A DNA stretch of 64,000 nucleotides from Wuchereria bancrofti (Eukaryota > Nematoda > Chromadorea > Rhabditida > Onchocercidae). The translations under genes and the position numbers were made by a program. The notes beneath the pieces were generated by a model. It was not told where the DNA came from. It did no database searches and saw only the letters and a list, made by a program, of their open reading frames with translations. Below, in pieces: positions 24,201 to 35,717 of this stretch. The stretch lies in the NCBI GenBank assembly GCA_005281725.1, contig SSBO01000012.1, positions 22,034,426 through 22,098,425 on the forward strand, given 5' to 3'. The number at the start of each line of letters is the position of its first letter. Position 1 is the stretch's first letter.

Positions 24201-27200
24201 AATACAATCATATGATGCGACAGGTGTATTTATATATAAATTACGTATGGCTTGCTTAGAAAATGTTGAATTAGAAACAGCCTTAAATAGTAAGTTATTT
24301 CTAATTTTTTTTTTTTTTTTGTCCAATTGAAGATTATTTCAATTATAAGTCTCGTTTGCTATGTTAAAAGATTGTTTTCAATTGATAAAATAATTGAAAT
24401 CAAATTTTTTTGTTTTTTTTGTTTTAATCAAATTTCAGAAGATTTACGACGTGCTACAATTGTTTCTATGGAATGGTTCACACCATTAACTCAAACAGAT
24501 GAATATTCAAACAATTATCAGGTTAATTTTGATTAATTTGAAATCGATATTTTACAATGTTTAAAAATAATTAAATATATCATACAAATAAAATATGAAG
24601 TTGAATAAAAAAATTTTTTTTTTAAATATTATGGATCTTTTTTAAAGAAAAAAAAGTTTCTTTGCTTACTTTTCCCTTTTTTTTTTTGCATTATTTCATT
24701 TCAAATATTATAAAATTTAATGATTGTTAAATTTTCGTTGTTACGACGATCCCATATTCCGGATGATCGACCACGATTTCTTGTTGCATACAATCATGGT
24801 GTCATACAATTGATGCGACATGAAAATGATTCAAGTTAATATTTAATAATGAAAATAAAAACATATGCAAAATAAAATTTAACATAACTATCATTTTTTC
24901 TTTTCTTTTCTTTTTTTTTGATAAAATAAATGAAAAAAAATTTTATCCTTGCATATTTTTATATTTTTTGATTTCTATAGATCCAGTTATCATAAAAATA
25001 CCAAATATGATAATTAGTAAAGCACGTTGGTCATCTGATGGTTCAATGCTTGCAATTTGTGGTTTACAAACAGATTTAGAAGATGAAAAATGTATGATAC
25101 ATTTTATAACTGCTTATGGCGAGGTAATTTTATCATTATTTCACTTATATATTTTTTATTTTTAAAAAAATTATCATTGATTTACAAATATATGATTATT
25201 GATTATTTTGATCGTTTATCATTTACAAAAAAAATTGCACTTCAAAAATATTCTTTTGAAATAAAAATATTTTCTGCTTTTTTTTTCCTCATTATTCAAA
25301 TAAATTATTTGATAGCATAAGAAGGAATAAAAAAAAAAAAATTTTTGAATTTTATTCTGAAAAGTTTTATTCTTTTTTTTATTTACTTTTGCATATATCA
25401 TTTGATATTTTCAAAAAATTTTAGCCTTTAAGAAATTTGCTAATACCAGGACAAACAATTACTGATATATCATGGGAAGGTGATGGTTTACGACTTTGTG
25501 CAGCAGTGGATAGCCATTTATTCTTTGCAAACATTCGACTTGATTACAAAGTAAAAAAAAGAAAAAACATTTATTATAAATTGTTCCAATTAAATTAATT
25601 TATATGTAAAAATTAGAAATTTCAAAAGTAAAAAATAAAATTTAATTTATATAAATCAATGTTATAATCAATAAATTGTTAAATTTAATTTATTATTCAA
25701 AATAAAGAATTAATTCTATACATTTGATTGCTGAATCAATATTTTTGATCTCTCACTCTTTTTTTTGAAATGTTATATCCATAAGAAATGAGTCCAAATT
25801 AGATATAAATTAGTTAAGAAATAAGTTAGCTAATTTTAAAATGACATATGATTATGCTATGATAATTTTCAGCAGAAAAAAAAAATTATACTTGAAGCAA
25901 TTTTTAAATTATTTCAAAATTTCATTTTTTTTTTTTTTTTTAGTGGGCTTATTGTGGTCATACAGTTATTTATTCATATGAAAGAATGGAAAATAAAGAG
26001 CATTGTGTGGTATTTTTTCAAACAAAACTTGAAGAAGCTTATTTGCAATATGTAAAACCAATAGTTGCATTAGCTTCTTCCAATGAACATTGTATTTTGA
26101 TAACACGTGTAGACAATCAAATTGGCCAGGTTTTTTTCTCTTTTTTTTTGCTTATCACTACTGATATGATATCATCTAATCAATCAGTCATTTGTTATAA
26201 ATAATCAGTAAAATGCTTGCAATGAAACATTTCATAAAGTTTACTTTAATTGAAAAATATGACAAAAAAAAATGAAGATTAATTGTTAAGAAAGAAGTGC
26301 TTGCAATGAAACTTTGAAATATTTAGATCATTTCATAAATTTTACTTTAATTGAAAAATACGAATTAATTACTTTAAAAAAAAAATATATTTTTAGTAAC
26401 TTATACAAATGACACAAAAAAAGGATGAATTTTTGAGAAAAAAAAAATGTAATTAAAATTGAATGACTAATTAAGAAAATTAAGTAATAATTTGCTAAGT
26501 GAATAATTTGAAGAAAATTAAGTAATTAATTATTTGAATATATTTTTCAGTATCTTATGCAAATTTGTTTATTTGAATATATTTTTCAGTATCTTATGCA
26601 AATTTTACTTTAATTGAAAAATACGAATTAATTACTTTAAAAAAAAAAGTATATTTTTAGTAACTTATACTAATGACACAAAAAAAGGATGAATTTTTGA
26701 GAAAAAAAATGTAATTAAAATTGAATGACTAATTAAGAAAATTAAGTAATAATTTACTAAATGATTAATTTAAAGAAAATTAAGTAATTAATTATTTGAA
26801 TATATTTTTCAGTATCTTATGCAAATTTGCAATGGTATTGGAACAACAATCGATTCCAAATATATTAATTTAGAGCCAAAATATGTGGTAATGAATGATT
26901 CTGAAGTTGTAATTGCAAATAATTTATCATTTACCATTTGGAAATATAATATTCCATGTGTTATAAATCGAGAAGTAAATGTAAATGTTGACGATTCAAT
27001 GTCAAATGATCAAAAGTAAACAAATTTTAATTTTGATAATTTTTTTTAATTGAAAATAAAATTTGTTTCTTTTCAATATTTTAGTAATTATTAGAATAAA
27101 TTAAATTTTGTTAGTGATAATTATTCCTGATATTTGCTTCATTCTTTTCTTAACATATTTTAAAATATTAATGAAATTTCAGGTTATATTATGTTGATGA

Positions 27201-30200
27201 AAATGATGAAATTGATGTAACGTCATCTAATATTATGCGAGGACGAGTACAAGTAATTAAATTTTTGTATTGAATGACAAAATACTTAATAATGTAACAT
27301 ATTTCATTTCTAATTTAGGCAGATATTAATTGAATTAGTGACTAAGTATAAATAAACGTTAAATATTACGTTACACGTAATTAACATAATTAAATGAATT
27401 AGTAATTGGGTATAAATAAACGTTAAATATTACGTTACACGTAATTAACATAGTTAAACGAATTAGTAATTGGGTATAAATAAACGTTAAGTATTACATT
27501 ACACGTAATTAACATAATTAAATGAATTAGTAATTGGGTATAAATAAACGTTAAATATTACGTTACACGTAATTAACGTAATTCTTGTCCAAAAAATTTC
27601 CAACGATCATTGCTCAAAATTTATTTCAGCGGCAGAGAGATGAAATATGTGCAATAGGAATCTCGAAAGAATTCATTCTCGTTGTAAGTGTTTGAATTAA
27701 AATTTGTTTTTAACTAGTACTTTTCAAAATATTTTCAAAAATTGATTAAATTGATTTTATGTATTATTTTCAATCCTTTGATTAATTCCAATAATTTCAT
27801 CGAATTTTTTCTTCTTTCCTACTGTATTTAGCATATTTATTTTAACATTATTTTCCTTTTTTTTTTTTGACAAACATAAAATTTTCAATAAAATTAATAA
27901 AAATTACACTGCAATGGTAATAATAATATAACTTTTTTTTTGTTTGTAAAAAAAAAGGAAAATAATGTTAAAAAAATAAACGTACGTATTAGCATTATAA
28001 CAATGCATTTTTGTATGCAAAAATAATAATATGACATTATTGACGTAAATTACGTGAACGTGAACCATCAGTATAGCATATAAAATTAGCACTTGAAAAT
28101 GTGAGAAAAGGAAGAAATAATTTCAGTGTCGAGATTCTGGAGTAGCTAATTATTATTCATTACCAGAAATTAAATTACAATCAATTCTTAATTTGGGTTG
28201 TCGCGTGGAAAAATTAGAATTGAATTGTAGTGGAACACGAATTGCTGCACTTACTGCTAAAGGATTAAAATTATTCGAGTTACGTGATAATACTGTAATA
28301 TCATTGTATCTTGAACGAACCGATGCTTGGAACATTAAATGGGATTCGGTAAATATTTCAAAAAAAAAAAATTTTTTTTTTAAATTTCAACTTTCAAAAA
28401 GAAAGAAAAAGCAAAATATATCAAAAAGAAAAGGAATTTTTAAATTATGCAATATTATGAATGAGTGAAATTTGATATATTATATCTTAATGATAAATTT
28501 TTTTTCTTTACCTAAAAAATTCAACTGCTATTTCTTTCTTTTTTTGCTTTCATACTGAAATAATAAATGAAAAAGAAATCCTTGTGAAAATGATATTTAG
28601 AAATAGAATTTGTTTAATTTAAATTGCTTAAGTAAGACTAGAAAAACTTTGCTCACATAATGCTAAAAGAAAAAGAATAGAAAAAATGGATTAAATTTGC
28701 ATTAAAATATACGACAAATTTGCGTACATCAAATAATTGTATGTTAAATTTGTATAAATTAAGTATAAAATTTGAATATTTAAATTTATTAATCCGTTCA
28801 ATTTATATATTTGTAGGAAAAAGATGATACAATAGCTGTAATGGAAAAAGCACGATTATATGTGATAAGAAATAAAGAAATTGAAGAACCAGTTGTTAAT
28901 AATGGTTATATTTGCTCTTTTAAAAATCTCATCGTTCGTACCGTACTTCTCGATGAATTAATGAAAAATCCTGACACACCGCATAAATCATTCATCATTG
29001 ATGTTGAAATTAAAGTAATTTAATAATTAATTTTTTCACTTATAAAAATAATGCAAATTATTGATGTTGAAATTAAAGTAATTTAGTTATTAATTTTTTC
29101 ATTTATAAAAATAATGCAAATTATTGATGTTGAAATTAAAGTAATTTAATAACTAATTTTTTCATTTATAAAAATAATGCAAATCGTTGATGCTTAAATT
29201 AAAATAATTTAGTTATTAATTTTTTCATTTATAAAAATAATGCAAATTATTGATGTTGAAATTAAAATAATTTAGTAATTAATTTTTTTTAATTTATTTT
29301 GTTATCAAATACATTATTAATAATGCAAATTGATGATGCAATGATATAATTTTTCATTTAACATATTAACAAATATATTTACAAGGAAATAAAATTTTTT
29401 TTCATCAAAAAAAAAAAAAAAAGAAGAAAAGTAAACTTTTTGTTTGCAGTTACTTCGAAATGTGAAAAATCTATTAGAGAAGATGAAAATTGATGAAGCA
29501 ACAGCATTTATCGAAAAGAACAATCATCCAAAATTATGGGCATTATTAGCTGAGGTAGCATTAAATCGATTAGATACGGTTATTGCGGAACACGCATTCG
29601 TAATGTTAAAGGATTATGCCGGAATACAACTTATCAAACGGATTGGTAAATTACAAGTATGTATTGGCATATTATCAATAATTTTACAATCTTATTCATT
29701 CATCTTTTAATTCTATTTTAATTCTTTTTTTTTTTTTGAATATTATTATCAATCATTTAAATTAGTGAAAAAAAAAAAAGTTTAATTTTTACATCATTTC
29801 TTATACAGCTATTTTTAGAATGATGAATTCAAGAAAGCTGAAGTAGCAACATTTTATGGACGTATCGATGAAGCGGAAAAAATTTACATGGAAAATGATC
29901 GACGTGATTTAGCACTTGAACTTCGAGAAAAAATGAATGATTGGTTTCGAATTGTAGAAATTTTACAAAAAAGTAAACAACCAGGTGATGATGAATTATT
30001 GATGAAAGCATGGAATCATGTTGGTGATTATTATGCTGAACGACAGAAATGGTAAGTTTACCACCTGGGATGAATGATATTCAGTAATTAAATTTAAAAA
30101 AAATTTTTTTTTTTTTGTCATTTTTGTAAGCCAGCAATATTTGCTTATTATCGTTGATAAATTTACAGCTTATCACTACTATAATTATATATTTAGTTCA

Positions 30201-33200
30201 ATTAAATGAACTAATATAGTTTTAGGAAATATTGACCTTTGACATAACCGTAAAAGTTCCAATTAATTGAATACTAAATTTAAAAAAAAAAAAAATTTAT
30301 TTCAGGAAACAAGCAGAAAGTTACTATGAAAAAGGAGAAAATCATAAGCAACTGATTCGTTGCTATTTGATGGATGATAATTATGATAATTTGGAATTGT
30401 TAGCAAAACGTTTGCCTGACGGTGACAAACTTATCGCTGTAAATCTTTGTTTCAATTTATTACTTATAATTACCACCAATTAGTTTAATCGATCCGTTGT
30501 AATTAATTAAATGCTGATTAGCAATTATTTAAAAATTTTTTAACGGATTATCGACAAAACAATATTCATTTGATAAAATATAATTAAAATATGGAGAAAA
30601 AACAAAAGAAAGAATAAATTAAATTTGTATTAAATCTAATTTCTTGTTCAGTTAATTTTTTTTTTTTTTATTTCTATCACATTTGCTGCTAATTTATTTT
30701 ATTGCAGGAAATTGGTGAAATTTTTCTAAGCGCTGGTTTATGTGAACAAGCAGTAGAATGTTTCGTACGGGTAATGTTTACAAAATAATTTAAGGTTTTT
30801 TTTTCTTTTTTCTTTTTCTTGCAATTAAACGATAAAAAAAAATCCAATTAATTTTTATTGTTTAATTGCTTGAAATTATGCTTTAAACGATATATTTATC
30901 AATAATCGACTAATAGCACTAAACAAACAAATTTTTAAAAGACAAAACAAAATTTTTATACAATAAATTTTGTTTTTTTTTTCATACCAAAGATGTCAAA
31001 GCATGTTGACATAAATTATCTTAATTATTAAATATTATTTAAAAACAACGATTATATGATGAAAAGCAAATTTTAATCAATCATTTATTTGTTAATTTTA
31101 ACACAAATTATCTTAATTATTAAATATTATTTAAAAACAACGATTATATGTTGAATATTGATTTTAATCAATCATTTGTTTATTAATTTTAGTGTGATAT
31201 GCTTAATGAAGCATTAGATGCTTGCATACAATTAAATCAATGGGAACAAGCAGTTCAACTATCGAAGAGATATAATCTTCGTGATGTTCATTTATTACTT
31301 AATCGTTATACTGAACAATTAACAGGTATATTTTATTTTTTTAATTAAAATTTTATTTTATTTTATTTTATTTTTTTTATGACATTCATTTTTATACTTA
31401 TTATTTTCTACCCTTTATCATAAATAGTGATAATTGCAATGTTTTGATTTATTACAAATAATGATAACTATCTTTGATAAGGATAAGTTATTTAAAAATG
31501 AATAGTAGTACTATTTGGTGATAACTATCTTTGATAAGAATAAGTTATTTAGAAATGAATGATACTATTGAAATATACATTCCATATAAAATATAGAAGG
31601 AATTTTTTTTTAGAATTAATTAAGTTCAAAAGACGGGAATATATTTGATAGAGAATAAATTAATTTATATCTTAAATTTGTATGATTGTCATGAAAGGTT
31701 ATCGTCGTTGGTTAAGGATACACAAGAATTTGAAAGACTTACTTCAATTGTAAAATAAGCCGTCGGTAAAATCAAAGGTAGTTGACGTCAGATACGTGAG
31801 TATTTATGATACGGTAGTGAAATTATCGTAAATTTATTCTTATAAAACGTTCAATAATAATAATAATAATAACCTGAGGAGTAATAATAGATTTAAGAAA
31901 TGGAAGAAATTTAGTAGGTTTAGAAGGAAAGGAAGTTAGAAGTTAGTTTTGATAAGAATAACAACAATAATAATCCAATTGTTTGTTAAGATTGTATTTA
32001 TATATGTAGAGAATTGGGCGTGGATATGATAAAGATAACGGTGAATTCAAAGTAAGAGATTAATGATAAGTATTAAATTCTGAAGTAAATAAGAAGTCAA
32101 AGTTCTGAAAATGATTTATAACATTATAAGATAAAGCAAAAGATTGTTTACAATGATTTATTCGTTTTTAATGATTTGTGGTACTGTAAGATTGTTTACA
32201 AATTAAAGCTAATTTATTAGTTTTCCGTTAAATTTATTTTATTACTTTGATTAGAGTTTCGCGAAATTATAATTCGCAACAATAATTTAGATTATCAAAA
32301 TTGATTAACATTTTTAAAATGTTAATTTTTTTTTTTTTTTTTTAGGAAGTAACGAGAAAACATTAGCAGCTGTACAACTTTACAGAAGAGCTGGCAAATA
32401 TTTGGAAGCTGCTCGTATTATTTTTGATGTATGTTATCATTTTACTTTATATAATCTCTTATCATTTCAGATCACTTAAACAATAAATTTTAATTTTTTC
32501 AAAAAGTTTGAGACAATATTTTGTATAGAATAATGAGAATAAGCATACAAAACATATTATATCATACATTTTCTAATCATTTATCAAAATTTTTTGCAAA
32601 AATCAATTTACCTGATAAATTATCAGAATTTAATGATATTAACAAATAATTTTTTTTTTTATCGGAAACTGTAATTTCATTCTTTTCCTTTTGTCAAAAT
32701 AATTTAAACATAATGTTTTGAATATTTATTTGTTTCCTAAAAGAATATGAATTCTTTGACTATTTTATAGTTTCAGATTGCAAATGATGAACGTTTAAAA
32801 CAAGCTGAAGCATTACGTTTAAAAAAACTTTACGTAATGGGCGCTCTTCTTATTGAACAGTATCACGAACAAAATAAATCAGAAATTGCTAAGGAATCAA
32901 CAAATAAATCTGATGTTAGACTTTAAATTTTCTTCTATAAAATTTCTGTCATACGAGATAATCTAATATTCATGAAATGTCATATTAAAAGCTTTCAGAT
33001 AATTTTCTCTCCCTCTCTCCTTATCAGTCAAAAATGACGTGTGACGTGTAACCTTCCTCTCTCCTTATCAGTCAAAAATGACGTGTGACGTGTAACCTTC
33101 CTCTCTCCTTATCAGTCAAAAATGACGTGTGACGTGTAACCTTCCTCTCTCCTTATCAGTTAAAAATGACGTGTGACGTGTAACCTTCCTCTCTCCTTAT

Positions 33201-35456
33201 CAGTCAAAAATGACGTGTGACGTGTAACCTTCCTCTCTCCTTATCAGTTAAAAATGACGTGTGACGTGTAACCTTCCTCTCTCCTTATCAGTCAAAAATG
33301 ACGTGTGACGTGTAACCTTCCTCTCTCCTTATCAGTCAAAAATGACGTGTGACGTGTTGCCTTCCTCTCTCCTTATCAGTCAAAAATGACGTGTGACGTG
33401 TAACCTTCCTCTCTCCTTATCAGTCAGAAATGACGTGTGACGTGTAACCTTCCTCTCTCCTTATCAGTCAGAAATGACGTGTGACGTGTAACCTTCCTCT
33501 CTCCTTATCAGTCAAAGGTGACGTGTGACGTGTAACCTCCCTCTCTCCTTATCAGTCAAAAATGACGTGTGACGTGTAACCTTCCTCTCTCCTTATCAGT
33601 CAAAAATGACATGTAACATTCCTCTCCCTTTATCAGTTAAAAATGACGTGTAATCTTCCTCTCTCCTTATCAGTCAAAAATGACATGTAACATTCCTCTC
33701 CCTTTATCAGTTAAAAATGACGTGTAATCTTCCTCTCTCCTTATCAGTCAAAAATGACATGTAACATTCCTCTCCCCTTATCAGTCAAAAATGACGCGTA
33801 ACCATCCCTCTCCTTACCAGTAGAAAGAGACATGTAACCTTCTTCTTTTCTTATCAGTTAAAAGTGATATATAATCACTCACTTTCCCCATTAGTCAAAA
33901 AATAGTTTGTAATGACAAAATTTGCATGAAACGTTGTCTTTGATGTTGTTAACCTATAATTAATTATTTTTCTATGGCTTACTTCAATTTAATCGTCAAA
34001 AAAAAAGTAAAAATTAGAAAATTGATTTCAAAGAAAAAAAATTATTGAATATCTTTTAAAATTAGTAAATTTCTGGCGAGAAAGAGTTTCATTTTAGGCA
34101 GAAATAGCTCTCAAAGGATTGCTAGAAGTGGATAGTAAAATTTCGCTTGCTGATAGCACTATCATTGATAATTCATGGCGTGGTGCTGAGGCATATCATT
34201 TTTACATGCTTGCACATCGTCAACTCTATAACGGTCCTTTAAAAATTTTCAAAATATACAACTTTAATTCATAAATTTACAAACAAAAAAATTATTTATT
34301 TGTTTATTTATTTTTGTGTTAAAATAATGTGAATTAAATATTTGTTAGTTTATTATTATAATAAAAGTGAAAATAATACATAACAATTAAAAGAATATTA
34401 TTAACACTCAAGTTTAATGGAATAAATTAATTATATGTTACAAAAATGTTTCATTTATTTTACAAATTCTCTCTAACTCATACTGTTTACATCGATTGAC
34501 ATACAATCTTTCATTTAAAATTTTCACTTAAATTAATAATTTAAAGTTACCTTAGATAGGATATTCTTTCCCATTTTGAAAATTTCATAAATTTGATCCG
34601 AATTAAATTTTATATTAATTTCATTCAAAAATTTCATTCGAATTAAGAAAAACTTACAGGTGATATAGATAATGCAATGATGACAGCATTACATTTGACA
34701 GATTATGAAGATCTTATCGATCCTGCTGAAATTTATTCTCTTCTTGGTTGGTTATATTTCAAATTTATTTTTGTGCTAATAGATGTATAGTAAAAATTAA
34801 ATTATTACTTTTTAATTTATAATAAACTAAGAATAATTCAAATTTTAAATAACCTGAATAAAATGCATGCAATAAAATGTAGCATCGAATTTATTAACTT
34901 ATTTTTATTTCAATCAATGTATGTTTGTTTGTTTGTTTGTTTTTTTAACAAATTTTCAATTAAATTATTTATAGCTTTATCAAGTTGCGCTACGCGACAA
35001 TTTGCTGTTTGCAGTCGTGCATTTATTAAATTAGAAAATTTGGAAGCATTTACAGTAGATGAGAAGGAAAGTTATAAAAAACTTGCTATGAAAATTTTTA
35101 CTAAGTAAGTTCACTTTGTTTTTTTTTTTTTTTTTTCACAAAAATTGATGGGAAAAAGAGAGAAAAATCATTAAAGGTGTTAATTAATTAATTAATCAAC
35201 TAATCAATAATTATTTATTAGATATTCACCAAAAGATACGCAAATGAAGAAAGTGGAATGTACGAGTTGTTATGCACAAATTCAAGATTATTGTCAGGTG
35301 TGTCCATCTTGTGATATTAAATTTTCCACATGCGTTGTTACCGGTCGACCACTTCTTGCCAAAAAATTTTGGCTTTGTCCAACTTGTAAACATCATGCAT
35401 ATGAGGAGGAAATTAATTTATTACAATTTTGTCCATTATGTCATGGCAAATTATAA
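21279..35456 (+). CDS. ifta-1: WDR35/IFT121, intraflagellar transport complex A subunit (ifta-1 orthologue)
   Basis: This subunit of IFT-A drives retrograde transport in cilia; in nematodes that means sensory-neuron cilia. Exons: 21279-21305, 21723-21840, 22211-22480, 23720-23796, 24154-24289, 24439-24521, 24738-24834, 24981-25123, 25425-25550, 25944-26129, 26813-27015, 27183-27252, 27630-27683, 28127-28348, 28817-29014, 29450-29656, 29819-30051, 30306-30438, 30708-30770, 31193-31325, 32346-32428, 32777-32914, 34098-34233, 34660-34746, 34975-35104, 35222-35456. They join in phase to 1195 residues; human WDR35 is about 1170-1181. The 27-nt exon 1 gives MIFVYLSKK, matching the family N-terminus. 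WD40 propellers fill about residues 1-640 (for example SNLSMNQ-like and MRHEND motifs), TPR-like repeats about 650-1110, and a Cys-rich zinc region 1131-1195 ends CPLCHGKL. All junctions are GT-AG except the exon 7 acceptor, which lacks AG. An X-box lies upstream. Identity is very secure; the weakest boundaries are exons 7 and 22. Confidence 0.93.
22620..23185. repeat. Tandem repeat of about 110-118 bp, five copies, WDR35 intron 3
   Basis: TTTTAACTTTTGAA followed by GTAATACCTATCATAATATT recurs about every 110 bp. Inside each unit GTAATACCTATCATAATATT and AAGTATTACTTATCTTAATT are partly self-complementary (AAGTAATACCTAT / TAAGTATTAC-type words), so each unit could fold. Confidence 0.85.
24735..24740 (+). 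other. Exon 7 acceptor without AG
   Basis: The sequence is ATTTTCG|TTGTTACGACG where ATTTTCAG would be expected. No AG exists between the in-frame stop at 24711-24713 and the conserved coding region, yet starting right after TTTTCG gives the phase required by exon 6. Confidence 0.7.
26330..26812. repeat. Duplication carrying the exon 11 acceptor, WDR35 intron 10
   Basis: A block of about 262 bp is duplicated (TTTACTTTAATTGAAAAATA starts at 26341 and 26604). The acceptor plus first exon bases, TTTTTCAGTATCTTATGCAA, occur three times, with AG ending at 26550, 26589 and 26812; only the last is in front of the real exon. The first two lie 39 bp apart. The copies read into stops shortly afterwards. 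Confidence 0.88.
27330..27590. repeat. Tandem repeat of about 66 bp, four copies, WDR35 intron 12
   Basis: GTATAAATAAACGTTAAATA followed by TTACGTTACACGTAATTAAC recurs about every 66 bp. Each unit holds ACGTTA/TAACGT-like and ACGTAATTA words, and it stops about 40 bp before the exon 13 acceptor. Confidence 0.88.
28997..29290. repeat. 63-bp tandem repeat that includes the exon 15 end and donor
   Basis: The last 18 coding bases of exon 15 (ATTGATGTTGAAATTAAA) and the donor GTAATT recur at 29060 and 29123 at an exact 63-bp period. Two more copies, near 29185 and 29249, carry ATAATT in place of GTAATT, so their donor is lost. Confidence 0.9.
30999..31192. repeat. Two-copy direct repeat before the exon 20 acceptor
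   Basis: AAATTATCTTAATTATTAAA followed by AAAAACAACGATTATATG is present twice. The second copy ends in the true acceptor ATTAATTTTAG, and the first has GTTAATTTTAAC with no AG. Confidence 0.75.
31640..32250. other. Compositionally distinct island in WDR35 intron 20
   Basis: Compared with surrounding introns, this part has few homopolymers and is purine-rich with many G and CG words (GTTATCGTCGTTGG, GACGTCAGATACGTGAG, GGAGTAATAATAG, GGGCGTGGATATG). No reading frame of note and no terminal repeats were seen. A decayed mobile element or non-coding RNA is possible. Confidence 0.35.
33010..33850. repeat. 44-bp minisatellite with TGACGTG motifs, WDR35 intron 22
   Basis: About 14 units of 44 bp (TTATCAG starts at 33021, 33065, 33109 and so on to 33593), each with a pyrimidine half (CCTTCCTCTCTCC) and the core TGACGTGTGACGTGTAA. 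After that come shorter 36-bp-type units (TGACATGTAACATTCC, TGACGTGTAATC) that decay by 33850. It is far more GC-rich than its surroundings and sits between the donor at 32915 and acceptor at 34097. Confidence 0.95.
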
Positions 35457-35711
35457 TTGTAATTGATGTTAAATATTTTTAAAATTAATTAAAATTATAG
35501 ATATTGTTGAAAATTAACTTCTTAAATTATTTTCAATTGACCTTAAAAAGTTAACACATATTATTATGGCTATTAAATACAAATAGCTATTAGAATATTA
35601 TTAGCAAATATGTGTTCAAAACAGAAAATCAATTTGATTTCTTCCCCCAAATGATCAATTTTTTAGAATTAAAAAAAATTTTTTTCATTTTTGTATTTTT
35701 TATAATCATCA

Positions 35712-35717
35712 AATAAA
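35712..35717 (+). terminator. Candidate poly(A) signal of WDR35
   Basis: AATAAA, 256 nt after the stop codon. It is the first clear match downstream. Confidence 0.45.

Noticed and set aside
32915..32926. Possible early end of WDR35 at the TAA after exon 22
   Set aside because: GAT|GTTAGA is a donor. The next exon (34098) restores the conserved WRGAEAYHF segment in phase, so the stop is intronic.
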